Source of the DNA: Legionella longbeachae | Lineage (GTDB): Bacteria > Pseudomonadota > Gammaproteobacteria > Legionellales > Legionellaceae | Assembly (NCBI GenBank): GCA_016191305.1 | Contig: JACPOX010000132.1 | Location: 1-14,772 of the forward strand | Length of the DNA: 14,772 bases | Reading direction: 5' to 3' | Shown here: piece by piece, positions 1-5,623 of the stretch | How positions within the stretch are numbered: the stretch's first letter is position 1 | Layout: each line of letters opens with the position of its first letter | Program-made: the position numbers and the translations under genes | The notes under the pieces: generated by a model | Seen by the model: the letters and a program-made list of their open reading frames with translations, nothing else | Told to the model about the DNA's origin: nothing | Database searches by the model: none

Positions 1-383
1 ATAACAATTACATTTTGATTAGGATAAAGATGAGTTGCTGCAATTGCATTTGCAATTCGATCGGCACCAACTTCAACAGGATTACGATATTTGATATTCA
101 AGCCTGTCTTAACACCTGCTTGTAATAAAAAAGGCTCTATAGCAAAATATTTAACGCATGCCGATCGTAATGAATAATCGATTTGAGGCACAACAGAGCA
201 AATACCAATTTGTTTAATTTCCTCTGCTAAACAATCATTTTCGCGCAAAACACTTTTTAAAAAAATACCTAATTCATCAGATGTACTTACTTTAGATGTA
301 TGACGAAAACGAAGTTTAATCTCCTCACCATTAAAAACACCACCATAAATATGAGAATTTCCAACATCAATACAAAGAATCAT
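1..383 (-). CDS. coaX: Type III pantothenate kinase, N-terminal part (cut by window edge)
   Basis: CoaX phosphorylates pantothenate with ATP, the first committed step of coenzyme A synthesis in the cytoplasm. The gene reads leftward from an ATG at 383 and runs off the window at position 1, so only the first ~127 residues are visible. The protein opens with [17 protein letters not shown], the type III phosphate-binding start (D-x-G-N-[ST]). Further on come the SVVP segment (about residue 68) and the K-x-G (about 94) and GADRIAN (about 107-113) motifs, all typical of CoaX rather than the CoaA or PanK-II types. Full-length members have about 250-260 residues, so roughly half is missing. No strong Shine-Dalgarno precedes the ATG; a candidate sigma-70 promoter lies at 414-442. 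No frameshift is seen in the visible part. Confidence 0.93.
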   Translation of the reverse strand, partial: MILCIDVGNSHIYGGVFNGEEIKLRFRHTSKVSTSDELGIFLKSVLRENDCLAEEIKQIGICSVVPQIDYSLRSACVKYFAIEPFLLQAGVKTGLNIKYRNPVEVGADRIANAIAATHLYPNQNVIV

Positions 384-413
384 AATGTATATCGTATCCA
401 ATGAAAAAAACAG

Positions 414-442
414 ATAGTAAATGGCGATACTCATATTGGCAA
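414..442 (-). promoter_or_regulatory. Candidate sigma-70 promoter for coaX
   Basis: On the minus strand TTGCCA (437-442) and TACTAT (414-419) are separated by 17 bases, a fair match to the -35/-10 consensus. Transcription would begin near 407, about 24 bases before the coaX ATG. The call rests on sequence match and position only. Confidence 0.4.
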
Positions 443-489
443 GATGTTTTAGTTAGAAATTTTCGTAGAAGACGCAGGTCAGAGATAAA

Positions 490-507
490 GCCCTGCACAT
501 GCAGGGC
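490..507 (-). terminator. Hairpin after the L,D-transpeptidase gene, weak terminator
   Basis: A perfect 7-bp GC-rich stem (GCCCTGC/GCAGGGC) with a 4-base loop lies about 40 bases beyond the stop of the 548-1105 gene. On the minus strand only TTTATCTCT follows it, so the T-run is poor. It may slow or end transcription before coaX, but could be just a palindrome. Confidence 0.35.
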
Positions 508-547
508 AAGTGAAAGATAACTTTTAATTTATTAGGATTTGACTTTA

Positions 548-1105
548 TTAGTATGGTTTAACAATAACGGTAGTACCAATATCAGCAAAATCCTGATTTA
601 ACCATCTTGCTGCACTAGGTAATACACGGATACAACCATGGCTTGCATTATAATTAGGTACATCATAAGCCGCATGGATAGAATAGCCACCATGGAAATG
701 CATGCAATATGGCATTCTAGCTCCACCATGTGTTTCAAGTGGATAAATACTGGAGGTGCACTCTTCACCCTTTTTAGAATAAATACTATAGGTTCCAGTA
801 ACAGTATGGCATGGTTTACCTTCATCCGCACAGAAATCCTGACCACCTGAGGCGCTACCAGTCTTTAGCCTATTACCTTCTCTATCGTAAGCAGCCCATG
901 CTTTTGCTTTAGGATCAAACACGATAACTTTTTTCCCGGTTGCCTCTCTTTTCTCCGGAAAATAATTAGCACCTTTATGGTCAGCATCCATACTCATAGT
1001 ATAGTGAGTATGGCCTGCATCATCGACTATCGGCACAGATCTGTCCATAGTGGCACAGGATGTTGCTAAAACACATACAGGAACTAAGGTTAGATATTTT
1101 TTCAC
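548..1105 (-). CDS. Periplasmic L,D-transpeptidase (YkuD family, EnhA-like)
   Basis: This 185-residue protein has a YkuD L,D-transpeptidase domain. Such enzymes form 3-3 peptidoglycan cross-links or attach proteins to diaminopimelate through a catalytic cysteine. The visible active-site motif is H138-G-G followed by S155-H-G-C158-I-R, with Cys158 as predicted nucleophile. The N-terminus is a signal sequence ending ATSC; Cys17 could be lipidated, but Ala at -3 makes the lipobox imperfect. Legionella encodes several such proteins under the name EnhA (enhanced entry); the size and layout fit that group, but I cannot tell which paralogue this is. The start is a GTG at 1103-1105, chosen because a strong GAGGGAG ribosome-binding site (1113-1119) lies seven bases upstream. 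A sigma-28-like promoter sits at 1131-1157. Confidence 0.88.
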   Translation of the reverse strand: MKKYLTLVPVCVLATSCATMDRSVPIVDDAGHTHYTMSMDADHKGANYFPEKREATGKKVIVFDPKAKAWAAYDREGNRLKTGSASGGQDFCADEGKPCHTVTGTYSIYSKKGEECTSSIYPLETHGGARMPYCMHFHGGYSIHAAYDVPNYNASHGCIRVLPSAARWLNQDFADIGTTVIVKPY

Positions 1106-1130
1106 TTTATTTCTCCCTCTTTTTTCTAAT

Positions 1131-1157
1131 GTATCGGGAGTTTTTAAAATAGGTTTA
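1131..1157 (-). promoter_or_regulatory. Degenerate sigma-28 (FliA)-like promoter before the L,D-transpeptidase
   Basis: On the minus strand TAAACCTA (1150-1157), exactly 11 bases (1139-1149), then CCCGATAC (1131-1138). Against TAAAGTTT-N11-GCCGATAA this matches 5 of 8 and 6 of 8 positions, including the core TAAA and CCGATA. Transcription would start near 1124, giving a leader of about 19 bases that just contains the ribosome-binding site. Tentative, but spacing and placement are both right. Confidence 0.4.
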
Positions 1158-1177
1158 GTTTTTTTTATATATTTTTT

Positions 1178-1576
1178 TTACTTTTTGTTTTTTTTATGAT
1201 CTTTGAGAGTGTTTGTTGAACTTTCATTTGCCGGTTTTGGAAGCATAAAATCGATAGCAAGCATCAGTTGTTTATCAGTACATTCGAAGCATCCTCCTCT
1301 TGATGGCATTGCATTTATTCCTTCATTAGTATGATTAAACAGAACCGTCATCCCTTGCTTTAAACGCATCTTCCAGTCATTTTCCACCCCAACTTTTGGC
1401 GCACCTATCGAGATTAAAGGTTTACTCGCATGACAATTCACACAAAAATGATTATAAATTTGTTCTCCTTCATTTTTAGCGCCACTAACTGATTGCAAAA
1501 ATTCTTGCGGGTGATGAGGCGTTGCGTGAATAGGAGATTCGATTAGTAAAATTAATGCACAGATAATAAACCGCAT
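1178..1576 (-). CDS. Periplasmic cytochrome c5 family protein
   Basis: A small class I cytochrome c (132 residues), probably a periplasmic electron carrier. Residues 1-18 form a signal peptide ending HA. The heme-attachment motif is C45-V-N-C48-H49, and M90 in AMPSRGG is the likely axial ligand. A second cysteine pair, C96 and C99 in GGCFEC, directly after the methionine is the mark of the cytochrome c5/c-555 group, where it forms a disulfide. Its redox partners cannot be inferred from the neighbours. The C-terminus is lysine-rich (DHKKNKK) and is encoded in long A runs that continue past the stop. The ATG at 1576 has only a weak upstream AAGAG. Between this gene and the upstream flgM region lies a terminator-like hairpin (1637-1667) in the same direction, so this gene probably has its own promoter, not identified. 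Confidence 0.85.
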   Translation of the reverse strand: MRFIICALILLIESPIHATPHHPQEFLQSVSGAKNEGEQIYNHFCVNCHASKPLISIGAPKVGVENDWKMRLKQGMTVLFNHTNEGINAMPSRGGCFECTDKQLMLAIDFMLPKPANESSTNTLKDHKKNKK

Positions 1577-1631
1577 AATAGACTTTTGAACTCTTAAAAT
1601 TTATCTAGTGCTTCTATCATAAAATCTAGGG

Positions 1632-1667
1632 AAAAACCATGGATAAGAAGAAAACAGTTATCCATGG
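1632..1667 (-). terminator. Strong leftward intrinsic terminator with no gene before it
   Basis: On the minus strand CCATGGATAA (1658-1667) pairs perfectly with TTATCCATGG (1637-1646) across an 11-base loop, and a TTTTT run (1632-1636) follows directly. That is a good intrinsic terminator reading left. No minus-strand coding gene lies between it and flgM, so it may end a short non-coding transcript. Confidence 0.6.
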
Positions 1668-1794
1668 CTATTCTTGCAACTGTTAAGTCAAATTTTCCAA
1701 GTATTTTTAGTCTGCAAAATTGTTTCTTCAATGTTAGGTATGACACCAAATCAATCAAGCAATCAAATTGATTCTATATTGTTAAACTAAAATT
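1632..1794 (-). ncRNA. Candidate small RNA divergent from flgM
   Basis: Leftward transcription from a sigma-28-like element at 1800-1826 would begin near 1793 and stop at the hairpin at 1637-1667, a transcript of about 160 bases. A second possible start uses a sigma-70-like pair on the minus strand (TTGATT, 16 bases, TAACAT) near 1735-1762, giving about 100 bases. No convincing ORF is present. This is inferred from promoter and terminator signals only and matches no RNA family I recognise. Confidence 0.2.
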
Positions 1795-1799
1795 CAAGT

Positions 1800-1826
1800 T
1801 TATCGGAATATATGCTAAAGTTTTTG
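1800..1826 (-). promoter_or_regulatory. Possible divergent sigma-28-like promoter
   Basis: On the minus strand TCCGATAA (1800-1807) matches the sigma-28 -10 element at 7 of 8 positions. The -35 position at 11-base spacing reads CAAAAACT (1819-1826), only 4 of 8. TTTATCGG (1799-1806) and CCGATAAA (1836-1843) form a perfect 8-bp inverted repeat, so it mirrors the flgM promoter and overlaps it. Confidence 0.3.
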
Positions 1827-1842
1827 TAAAAAGAGCCGATAA
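1816..1842 (+). promoter_or_regulatory. Sigma-28 (FliA) promoter of flgM, perfect consensus
   Basis: TAAAGTTT (1816-1823), an 11-base spacer (1824-1834) and GCCGATAA (1835-1842) match the enterobacterial FliA consensus at all 16 positions with the exact spacing. Transcription should start near 1849, about 23 bases before the ATG, leaving room for the GAGGAG ribosome-binding site (1861-1866). As the gene encodes the sigma-28 inhibitor, this makes a negative feedback loop. Confidence 0.92.
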
Positions 1843-1871
1843 ATACAGGCAGAGATTATTGAGGAGAAATT

Positions 1872-2156
1872 ATGAATCAAACTGATGATATTGAGCTTTT
1901 AAAAACTATTGATACAGACAATCACTTGAAAACGAGACATAAAGCAATAAATCACCTCGAACCTCATTCTATAGTCCACAGTATAAACAACACATTGAAA
2001 CAATTGGAAGCTATAAAAAACTCTTTAGAAGATATCCCAGAAATTAATGAAGCTCGAGTTCTATATTTAAAATCTGAAATTGCATTAGGTAACTATCAAA
2101 TTGATAGCGAGAAAATTGCCCAAAGAATGTTCCATTTGGAACCCACTGAACTGTAA
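1872..2156 (+). CDS. flgM: FlgM-like anti-sigma-28 factor
   Basis: FlgM binds and holds FliA (sigma-28) inactive until the flagellar hook is complete, then is exported through the hook-basal body. This 94-residue protein has the usual FlgM size and layout: a polar, probably disordered first half and a conserved C-terminal sigma-binding region (about residues 59-90) carrying VLYLKSEIALGNYQID and IAQRM. That fits the family pattern 'V..LK..I..G.Y.ID...IA..M'. The start is the ATG at 1872, with GAGGAG six to eleven bases upstream. The gene stands alone: no flgN, flgA or other flagellar gene is within the window, although flgM usually sits beside them. A perfect sigma-28 promoter drives it, which strongly supports the identification. 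A terminator overlaps its 3' end. It could be the sole flgM or a second copy; the window cannot decide. Confidence 0.88.
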   Translation: MNQTDDIELLKTIDTDNHLKTRHKAINHLEPHSIVHSINNTLKQLEAIKNSLEDIPEINEARVLYLKSEIALGNYQIDSEKIAQRMFHLEPTEL

Positions 2157-2179
2157 CTATAAGCCAGTCAGTGGGTTTT
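2141..2179 (+). terminator. Intrinsic terminator of flgM, overlapping the stop codon
   Basis: ACCCACTGA (2141-2149) pairs perfectly with TCAGTGGGT (2168-2176). Three more pairs (CTG 2151-2153 with CAG 2165-2167) extend the stem past one bulged A, and TTTT ends at 2179. The left arm encodes the last residues of FlgM and the stop (2154-2156) lies in the loop. Confidence 0.75.
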
Positions 2180-2182
2180 AAC

Positions 2183-2926
2183 TCAACGCATACGTAACGC
2201 CCCATCGAGACGTATCACTTCCCCATTGATCATCCCATTTTCCACAATATGCGCAACCAAAGACGCAAATTCCTCTGGGCGACCAAAACGCTTGGGAAAA
2301 GTCATTGTAGCCACCAAATTATCTTGTACCTCTTGAGGCATATTCAATAACATGGGTGTAGCAATTAAACCCGGAGCTATAGTGTTTACGCGAATAGCAA
2401 GTTGAGCTAATTCACGAGCGGCTGGCAAAGTCATTGCAACAACGCCCCCTTTAGAAGCACTGTAAGCAGCCTGACCAATTTGACCTTCAAATGCAGCTAT
2501 AGAAGCTGTATTGATAATAACTCCTCTTTCTTGAGTTTGACTTTCTATCTCCAAACCTGACATCGCATGAGCTGCTACTCGCATCACATTAAAAGTGCCG
2601 ATAAGATTAACTTCAATCACTTGTTTAAATGCAGCTAAAGGCATGGCCCCTTCTTTGCCAACAATACGCTTTGCTGGAGCAATTCCAGCACAATTAATAC
2701 AAACCCTGGGAGTACCTAGTTGCTCTATTGTTTGTTGCATTGCCCGCTCTACGGATTCATCACTGGTCACATCACAATTAATAAATAAATCCGCTTCGCC
2801 TTGGTTGTCAGCTTGTTTATCCCATACTACAACACGCATTCCTCTCTGTTGTAAATACTGTACACACGCCTTTCCCATACCCGAAGCACCACCTGAAATC
2901 AATCCGATTTGATTCGTAAAATTCAC
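2183..2926 (-). CDS. Short-chain dehydrogenase, 3-hydroxyacyl-CoA dehydrogenase type 2-like
   Basis: A classical short-chain dehydrogenase/reductase of 247 residues, closest in motif pattern to the HSD10 group (3-hydroxyacyl-CoA dehydrogenase type 2), which oxidises 3-hydroxyacyl-CoA with NAD in fatty acid or branched-chain breakdown. Numbering from the proposed start, the NAD-binding G12-x3-G16-x-G18, NCAG (78-81), and catalytic Asn107, Ser142, Tyr155 and Lys159 are all present. An aspartate (D36 in VVVWD) ends the second beta strand and favours NAD over NADP. The stretches NTASIAAFEGQIGQ and GEVIRLDGALRM near the C-terminus are typical of the group. I chose the GTG at 2924-2926 because GGAGAGGA lies just upstream. 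The in-frame ATG at 2941 has no ribosome-binding site and would place that sequence inside the coding region. Substrate remains inferred. Confidence 0.88.
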   Translation of the reverse strand: MNFTNQIGLISGGASGMGKACVQYLQQRGMRVVVWDKQADNQGEADLFINCDVTSDESVERAMQQTIEQLGTPRVCINCAGIAPAKRIVGKEGAMPLAAFKQVIEVNLIGTFNVMRVAAHAMSGLEIESQTQERGVIINTASIAAFEGQIGQAAYSASKGGVVAMTLPAARELAQLAIRVNTIAPGLIATPMLLNMPQEVQDNLVATMTFPKRFGRPEEFASLVAHIVENGMINGEVIRLDGALRMR

Positions 2927-2964
2927 TATTCCTCTCCACATACTTGGTTGAAAGCACTTAAAAA

Positions 2965-2993
2965 TGTAGGTTGAGCTAGAGGCCCAACCTACA
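2965..2993 (-). repeat. TGTAGGTTG hairpin repeat, copy 1, terminator-like
   Basis: TGTAGGTTG (2965-2973) pairs with CAACCTACA (2985-2993) and two more pairs lie inside after one mismatch. On the minus strand the stem is followed by TTTTTAAG, so it can act as an intrinsic terminator for the isochorismatase gene ending at 3017. Related copies are at 3651-3680 and 6316-6344. Confidence 0.7.
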
Positions 2994-3016
2994 AATTCTT
3001 AGTTCCATCGTCCATC

Positions 3017-3559
3017 CTAAAAAAATTCTTTACTCAGCTCTTTGAACTCAGCCGTACCTGCTTTTCTGAGCCATTCAAAAAATACCATTTCGGAGCTTAA
3101 CAGATGAACTCCGGCTTGGCTCATTCGTTTCAAGCCATATTTCATATTATACTCACCACGACAGCTCACGGCATCCACCACAACAAATACATCAAAACCC
3201 TCTTTTTTCATTTCCAACGCTGTTTGCAAAACACAAACATGGGTCTCAATGCCAATAAGAATTAATTGTTTTTTCTGAAGTTTTTTTAAACGTACCACAT
3301 ATTTTGGTTCACTCATGCAGGAAAAATAGACTTTATCAATACACTCTTCCTGATTAAAATAAGAATGAAATTGTTTGAGAGTTGAACCAAGGCCTTGAGG
3401 ATATTGCTCACTAACTAAAATTGGAACGTCCATCTTCTGAGCTAATTTTAGAAGCCATTCACAACACGTAATAAATGCTTCGCTTCGTAAGACGGCCGGT
3501 GTTAATTTTTCTTGTACATCAATCAATAATAAAAGCGAATCTTCTTTGTTAAGTAACAT
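3017..3559 (-). CDS. Isochorismatase-family cysteine hydrolase
   Basis: A 180-residue cytoplasmic hydrolase of the isochorismatase/nicotinamidase superfamily. The expected triad is visible: D14 in LLIDVQ, K76 in IDKVYFS, and nucleophile C109 in GIETHVCV. The EQYPQGLG stretch (51-58) places it in the YcaC-like branch rather than among true isochorismatases or nicotinamidases. Members of that branch are widespread and mostly of unknown substrate, so I do not assign a reaction. The ATG at 3559 follows AGGAG (3567-3571) at seven bases, a good start. It precedes the dehydrogenase on the same strand by about 90 bases, but a terminator-like hairpin between them argues against a simple operon. No key residue is missing. 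Confidence 0.88.
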   Translation of the reverse strand: MLLNKEDSLLLLIDVQEKLTPAVLRSEAFITCCEWLLKLAQKMDVPILVSEQYPQGLGSTLKQFHSYFNQEECIDKVYFSCMSEPKYVVRLKKLQKKQLILIGIETHVCVLQTALEMKKEGFDVFVVVDAVSCRGEYNMKYGLKRMSQAGVHLLSSEMVFFEWLRKAGTAEFKELSKEFF

Positions 3560-3650
3560 CCTTATTCTCCTGGTGAAAGCGATAATCTAAGCCAAATTTA
3601 TATTTGGAACTTATTCTTTCAGGTCTATAGAATTTGTCGTGGCTTTAAAA

Positions 3651-3680
3651 TGTAGGTTGGGGCCCCTGGCCCAACCTACA
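3651..3680 (-). repeat. TGTAGGTTG hairpin repeat, copy 2, terminator-like
   Basis: TGTAGGTTGGG (3651-3661) pairs perfectly over 11 bp with CCCAACCTACA (3670-3680), with a GC-rich loop. On the minus strand TTTTAAA follows, making a terminator for the broken protease gene that ends at 3710. Flanking bases also resemble the other copies (AAAA before; AAATCCTTACTTAA after). Confidence 0.75.
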
Positions 3681-3709
3681 AAATCCTTACTTAACGACAG
3701 TGGTTTGCT

Positions 3710-4625
3710 TTAAACTCCAGCTATATCAATAGTTTTCATTGCTACATCAATTTGCTTTTTACCACGCTGGATAGAAACAATTACTTTCTCACCTACTTTT
3801 ATTTCAGTAAGCATGTTATATAAAACATCATAATTGCGAACTGCATGACCATTAAGCGCTACAATAATATCACAATACGACACGACCATGTCTCACAATT
3901 TGCGATACGATACGCTCAATATCATCTGCAGGGACAGCAAAACCAATTCCAGCGGATGAACCGCTATGAGAATAAATCATGGTGTTCATGCCCATTAATT
4001 GGCCAGCACTATTCAATAAAGGTCCGCCAGAATTACCTGGATTAATTGGAGTATCTGTTTGAATCATATTACGAATTGTAACACCACCGATTCCAGGAAC
4101 ATTTCTTCCTAGTGCAGAAATGACCCCTTTGGATAAGCTATGATCCAAACCAAATGGATTACCTATAGCAATAGCTTTTTGTCCAACGATAAGATCATTA
4201 AGATGTACTATTTCAAAGGGCTTAAATTCCTTGAGTAAGGCTAATGCCTTAGGTGAATCTATCTTTAAAACTGCAATGTCCTTACGGGGTTCTGCTCCTA
4301 CTACCTTGACAGGAACCGTTATTTTGCCGAGGGTAATTGCTAGTTTGTCGGCTCCCTTTATAACATGATAATTCGTTACTATATAACCACCTTCATTCCA
4401 GACAAATCCCGAACCAGCTCCATCTGGAACTTGCATTTTACGCATAGAATGATTAGTTACCGTTGCCAACCTATGCACATAAACCACTTTAGGTGATGCA
4501 GCCTGAAAAACTTTTACTGTATTTTGCTCATCAGGCAGCAGAGCGTTAACGTTTAAACTGTAACCTGGTAAAACGAAAACAAAAGATAAAATAAAAGAAA
4601 TAAACCACACAAAACGATGTTCCAT
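3710..4625 (-). pseudogene. HtrA/Deg-like serine protease, disrupted by a deletion in the PDZ domain
   Basis: The gene encodes a secreted trypsin-like protease of the HtrA/Deg type, which in bacteria degrades misfolded envelope proteins. From the ATG at 4625 (GGAG seven bases upstream) there is a signal peptide (about 1-24) and a full protease domain with His87 in NYHVI, Asp116 in KDIAVLKID and Ser199 in PGNSGGPLL. The frame then closes at a TGA (3870-3872) right after IVRHGRVVL, residue 251. A shifted frame downstream (3710 to about 3880) encodes the end of a PDZ domain: DIIVALNGHAVRNYDVL and onward to a TAA. In intact relatives GRVV is followed by a PGLG-type start and several tens of PDZ residues before GDIIVALNG. 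Those are absent here, so a frame-shifting internal deletion near 3872-3880 is inferred. A truncated, PDZ-less protease could still be made. Confidence 0.82.
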
Positions 4626-4678
4626 TAATATTCTCCAACAATTAGCTTTAATATCCACATTTCCCCAAATGCCATGGA

Positions 4679-4707
4679 ATTGTAATATACATTAACATAA
4701 ATGTCAC
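4679..4707 (-). promoter_or_regulatory. Sigma-70 promoter candidate for the HtrA-like gene
   Basis: On the minus strand GTGACA (4702-4707), 17 bases, TACAAT (4679-4684): 5 of 6 matches at each box with ideal spacing. Transcription would start near 4672, about 47 bases before the ATG at 4625. It lies in the 105-base gap behind the coiled-coil gene. Confidence 0.5.
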
Positions 4708-4730
4708 TAATTGACTTATAAGAATAATTT

Positions 4731-5621
4731 TCAACCAAACATTGTGGAGAATTTTTTTACTTTTGGGTTATCCTCATATTCCTCAGTTGGATCAGCATTG
4801 TCTTCCTCATCTTGACTTGCCTCCTTCTCCTCTTCTTTATTAGGTTCAGGTTTAGATGTGTTTATTTCGCTTTCTGCTTGCTTTACTTCGACCCGAGACG
4901 CGTTTTCAATACGAGTTTGTATTAATGAAATGCCTGGAGTGACTCCAAAATACTGCATTAAAAATTGTATTGGAACCATGAACATATCTTTAAAGGTCAT
5001 GGTTGATGCTTCAATACCTTTGACAGCCACAATCTCAGTGTCATCAATATGACGCAAATATACTTTTTCCAATAGAGCTGAATGTTGCTTGTACACACCA
5101 TCCAAATTATCATTCCGTGTTTTTTCTTGTTTCAAAAGATATGTTTGAAAATCTGTATGAGTTTTCCACAAAACCCCTCGTCTTATTTGTAGCTGTTTGA
5201 GCTCCGTATTATAAAATTCAATTTCATTATCAATTTCTTTTCTTAATCGATTACAGGCAGCTTTGTTTTCGATTGAAATCTCACCTTTCACTATAGATTC
5301 TGACTCTTTAACCATAACGTTGGCATAACGCTCAACTAACTCCGATTTTTTATGCAAAATTTCTTCAATTTTCAAATCTATATATTTAATTGCTTCTTTA
5401 TTTGTTCCAAGAACTTGATAATGAGAATCAAATCGTTGTTCATCTTGCATTTGCATACGCATTCGTCCTAATTCATTAACTTCCTGGTTTAGAGCTCTGC
5501 TTTGTGCTTCATCATTTAAAAGCTTATCTCGACTTATCAGCAATTGTCTGATAAATGCTGCTAAAACAACAACTGATCCAAACACAGCTGCGCAAATTAA
5601 TGCGATCCCGACTGGTTCCAT
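4731..5621 (-). CDS. Membrane-anchored coiled-coil protein with acidic C-terminus, function unknown
   Basis: I do not recognise a family. From the ATG at 5621 the 296-residue protein has one N-terminal membrane segment (about residues 5-28, MEPVGIALICAAVFG onward), then a long charged helical stretch (about 30-190) with heptad-like spacing suggesting coiled coil. A more hydrophobic patch follows (about 205-230, with MFMVPIQFLMQYFG), then a very acidic tail (about 245-285) and a basic last dozen residues ending KKFSTMFG. The ATG is preferred over an in-frame TTG at 5627 because AGGAG lies six bases before it. The upstream gene stops (5624-5626) between that site and this start, leaving two bases between genes, so the two are translationally linked. 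The glutamate-rich tail resembles the E-block of some Dot/Icm substrates, but an N-terminal anchor fits a structural inner-membrane protein equally well. Confidence 0.75.
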   Translation of the reverse strand: MEPVGIALICAAVFGSVVVLAAFIRQLLISRDKLLNDEAQSRALNQEVNELGRMRMQMQDEQRFDSHYQVLGTNKEAIKYIDLKIEEILHKKSELVERYANVMVKESESIVKGEISIENKAACNRLRKEIDNEIEFYNTELKQLQIRRGVLWKTHTDFQTYLLKQEKTRNDNLDGVYKQHSALLEKVYLRHIDDTEIVAVKGIEASTMTFKDMFMVPIQFLMQYFGVTPGISLIQTRIENASRVEVKQAESEINTSKPEPNKEEEKEASQDEEDNADPTEEYEDNPKVKKFSTMFG

Positions 5622-5623
5622 AA

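Noticed and set aside
1113..1140. A 5-bp hairpin (CTCCC/GGGAG) that would hide the L,D-transpeptidase ribosome-binding site
   Set aside because: The upstream arm lies in the proposed promoter -10 region, before the predicted transcript start, and the stem is short, so it is probably not in the mRNA.
1148..1200. Long T/A homopolymer runs at the end of the cytochrome gene as possible programmed slippage
   Set aside because: Frame changes there would only affect a lysine-rich tail after the last conserved motif; no supporting structure seen.
1594..1665. Short minus-strand reading frame beginning ATGGATAACTG in the orphan terminator
   Set aside because: About 23 codons, start buried in the hairpin, no ribosome-binding site, no recognisable composition; the terminator explains the sequence better.
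2595..2912. Plus-strand ORF of 105 codons opposite the dehydrogenase
   Set aside because: Overlaps conserved SDR motifs on the other strand, no ribosome-binding site, no known domain.
2926..2941. ATG at 2941 as start of the short-chain dehydrogenase
   Set aside because: No ribosome-binding site upstream; a GGAGAGGA site lies between it and the GTG at 2926, which also fits the family N-terminus.
3845..4045. Plus-strand ORF opposite the protease gene
   Set aside because: Antisense shadow of the conserved protease domain, which is plainly coding on the minus strand.
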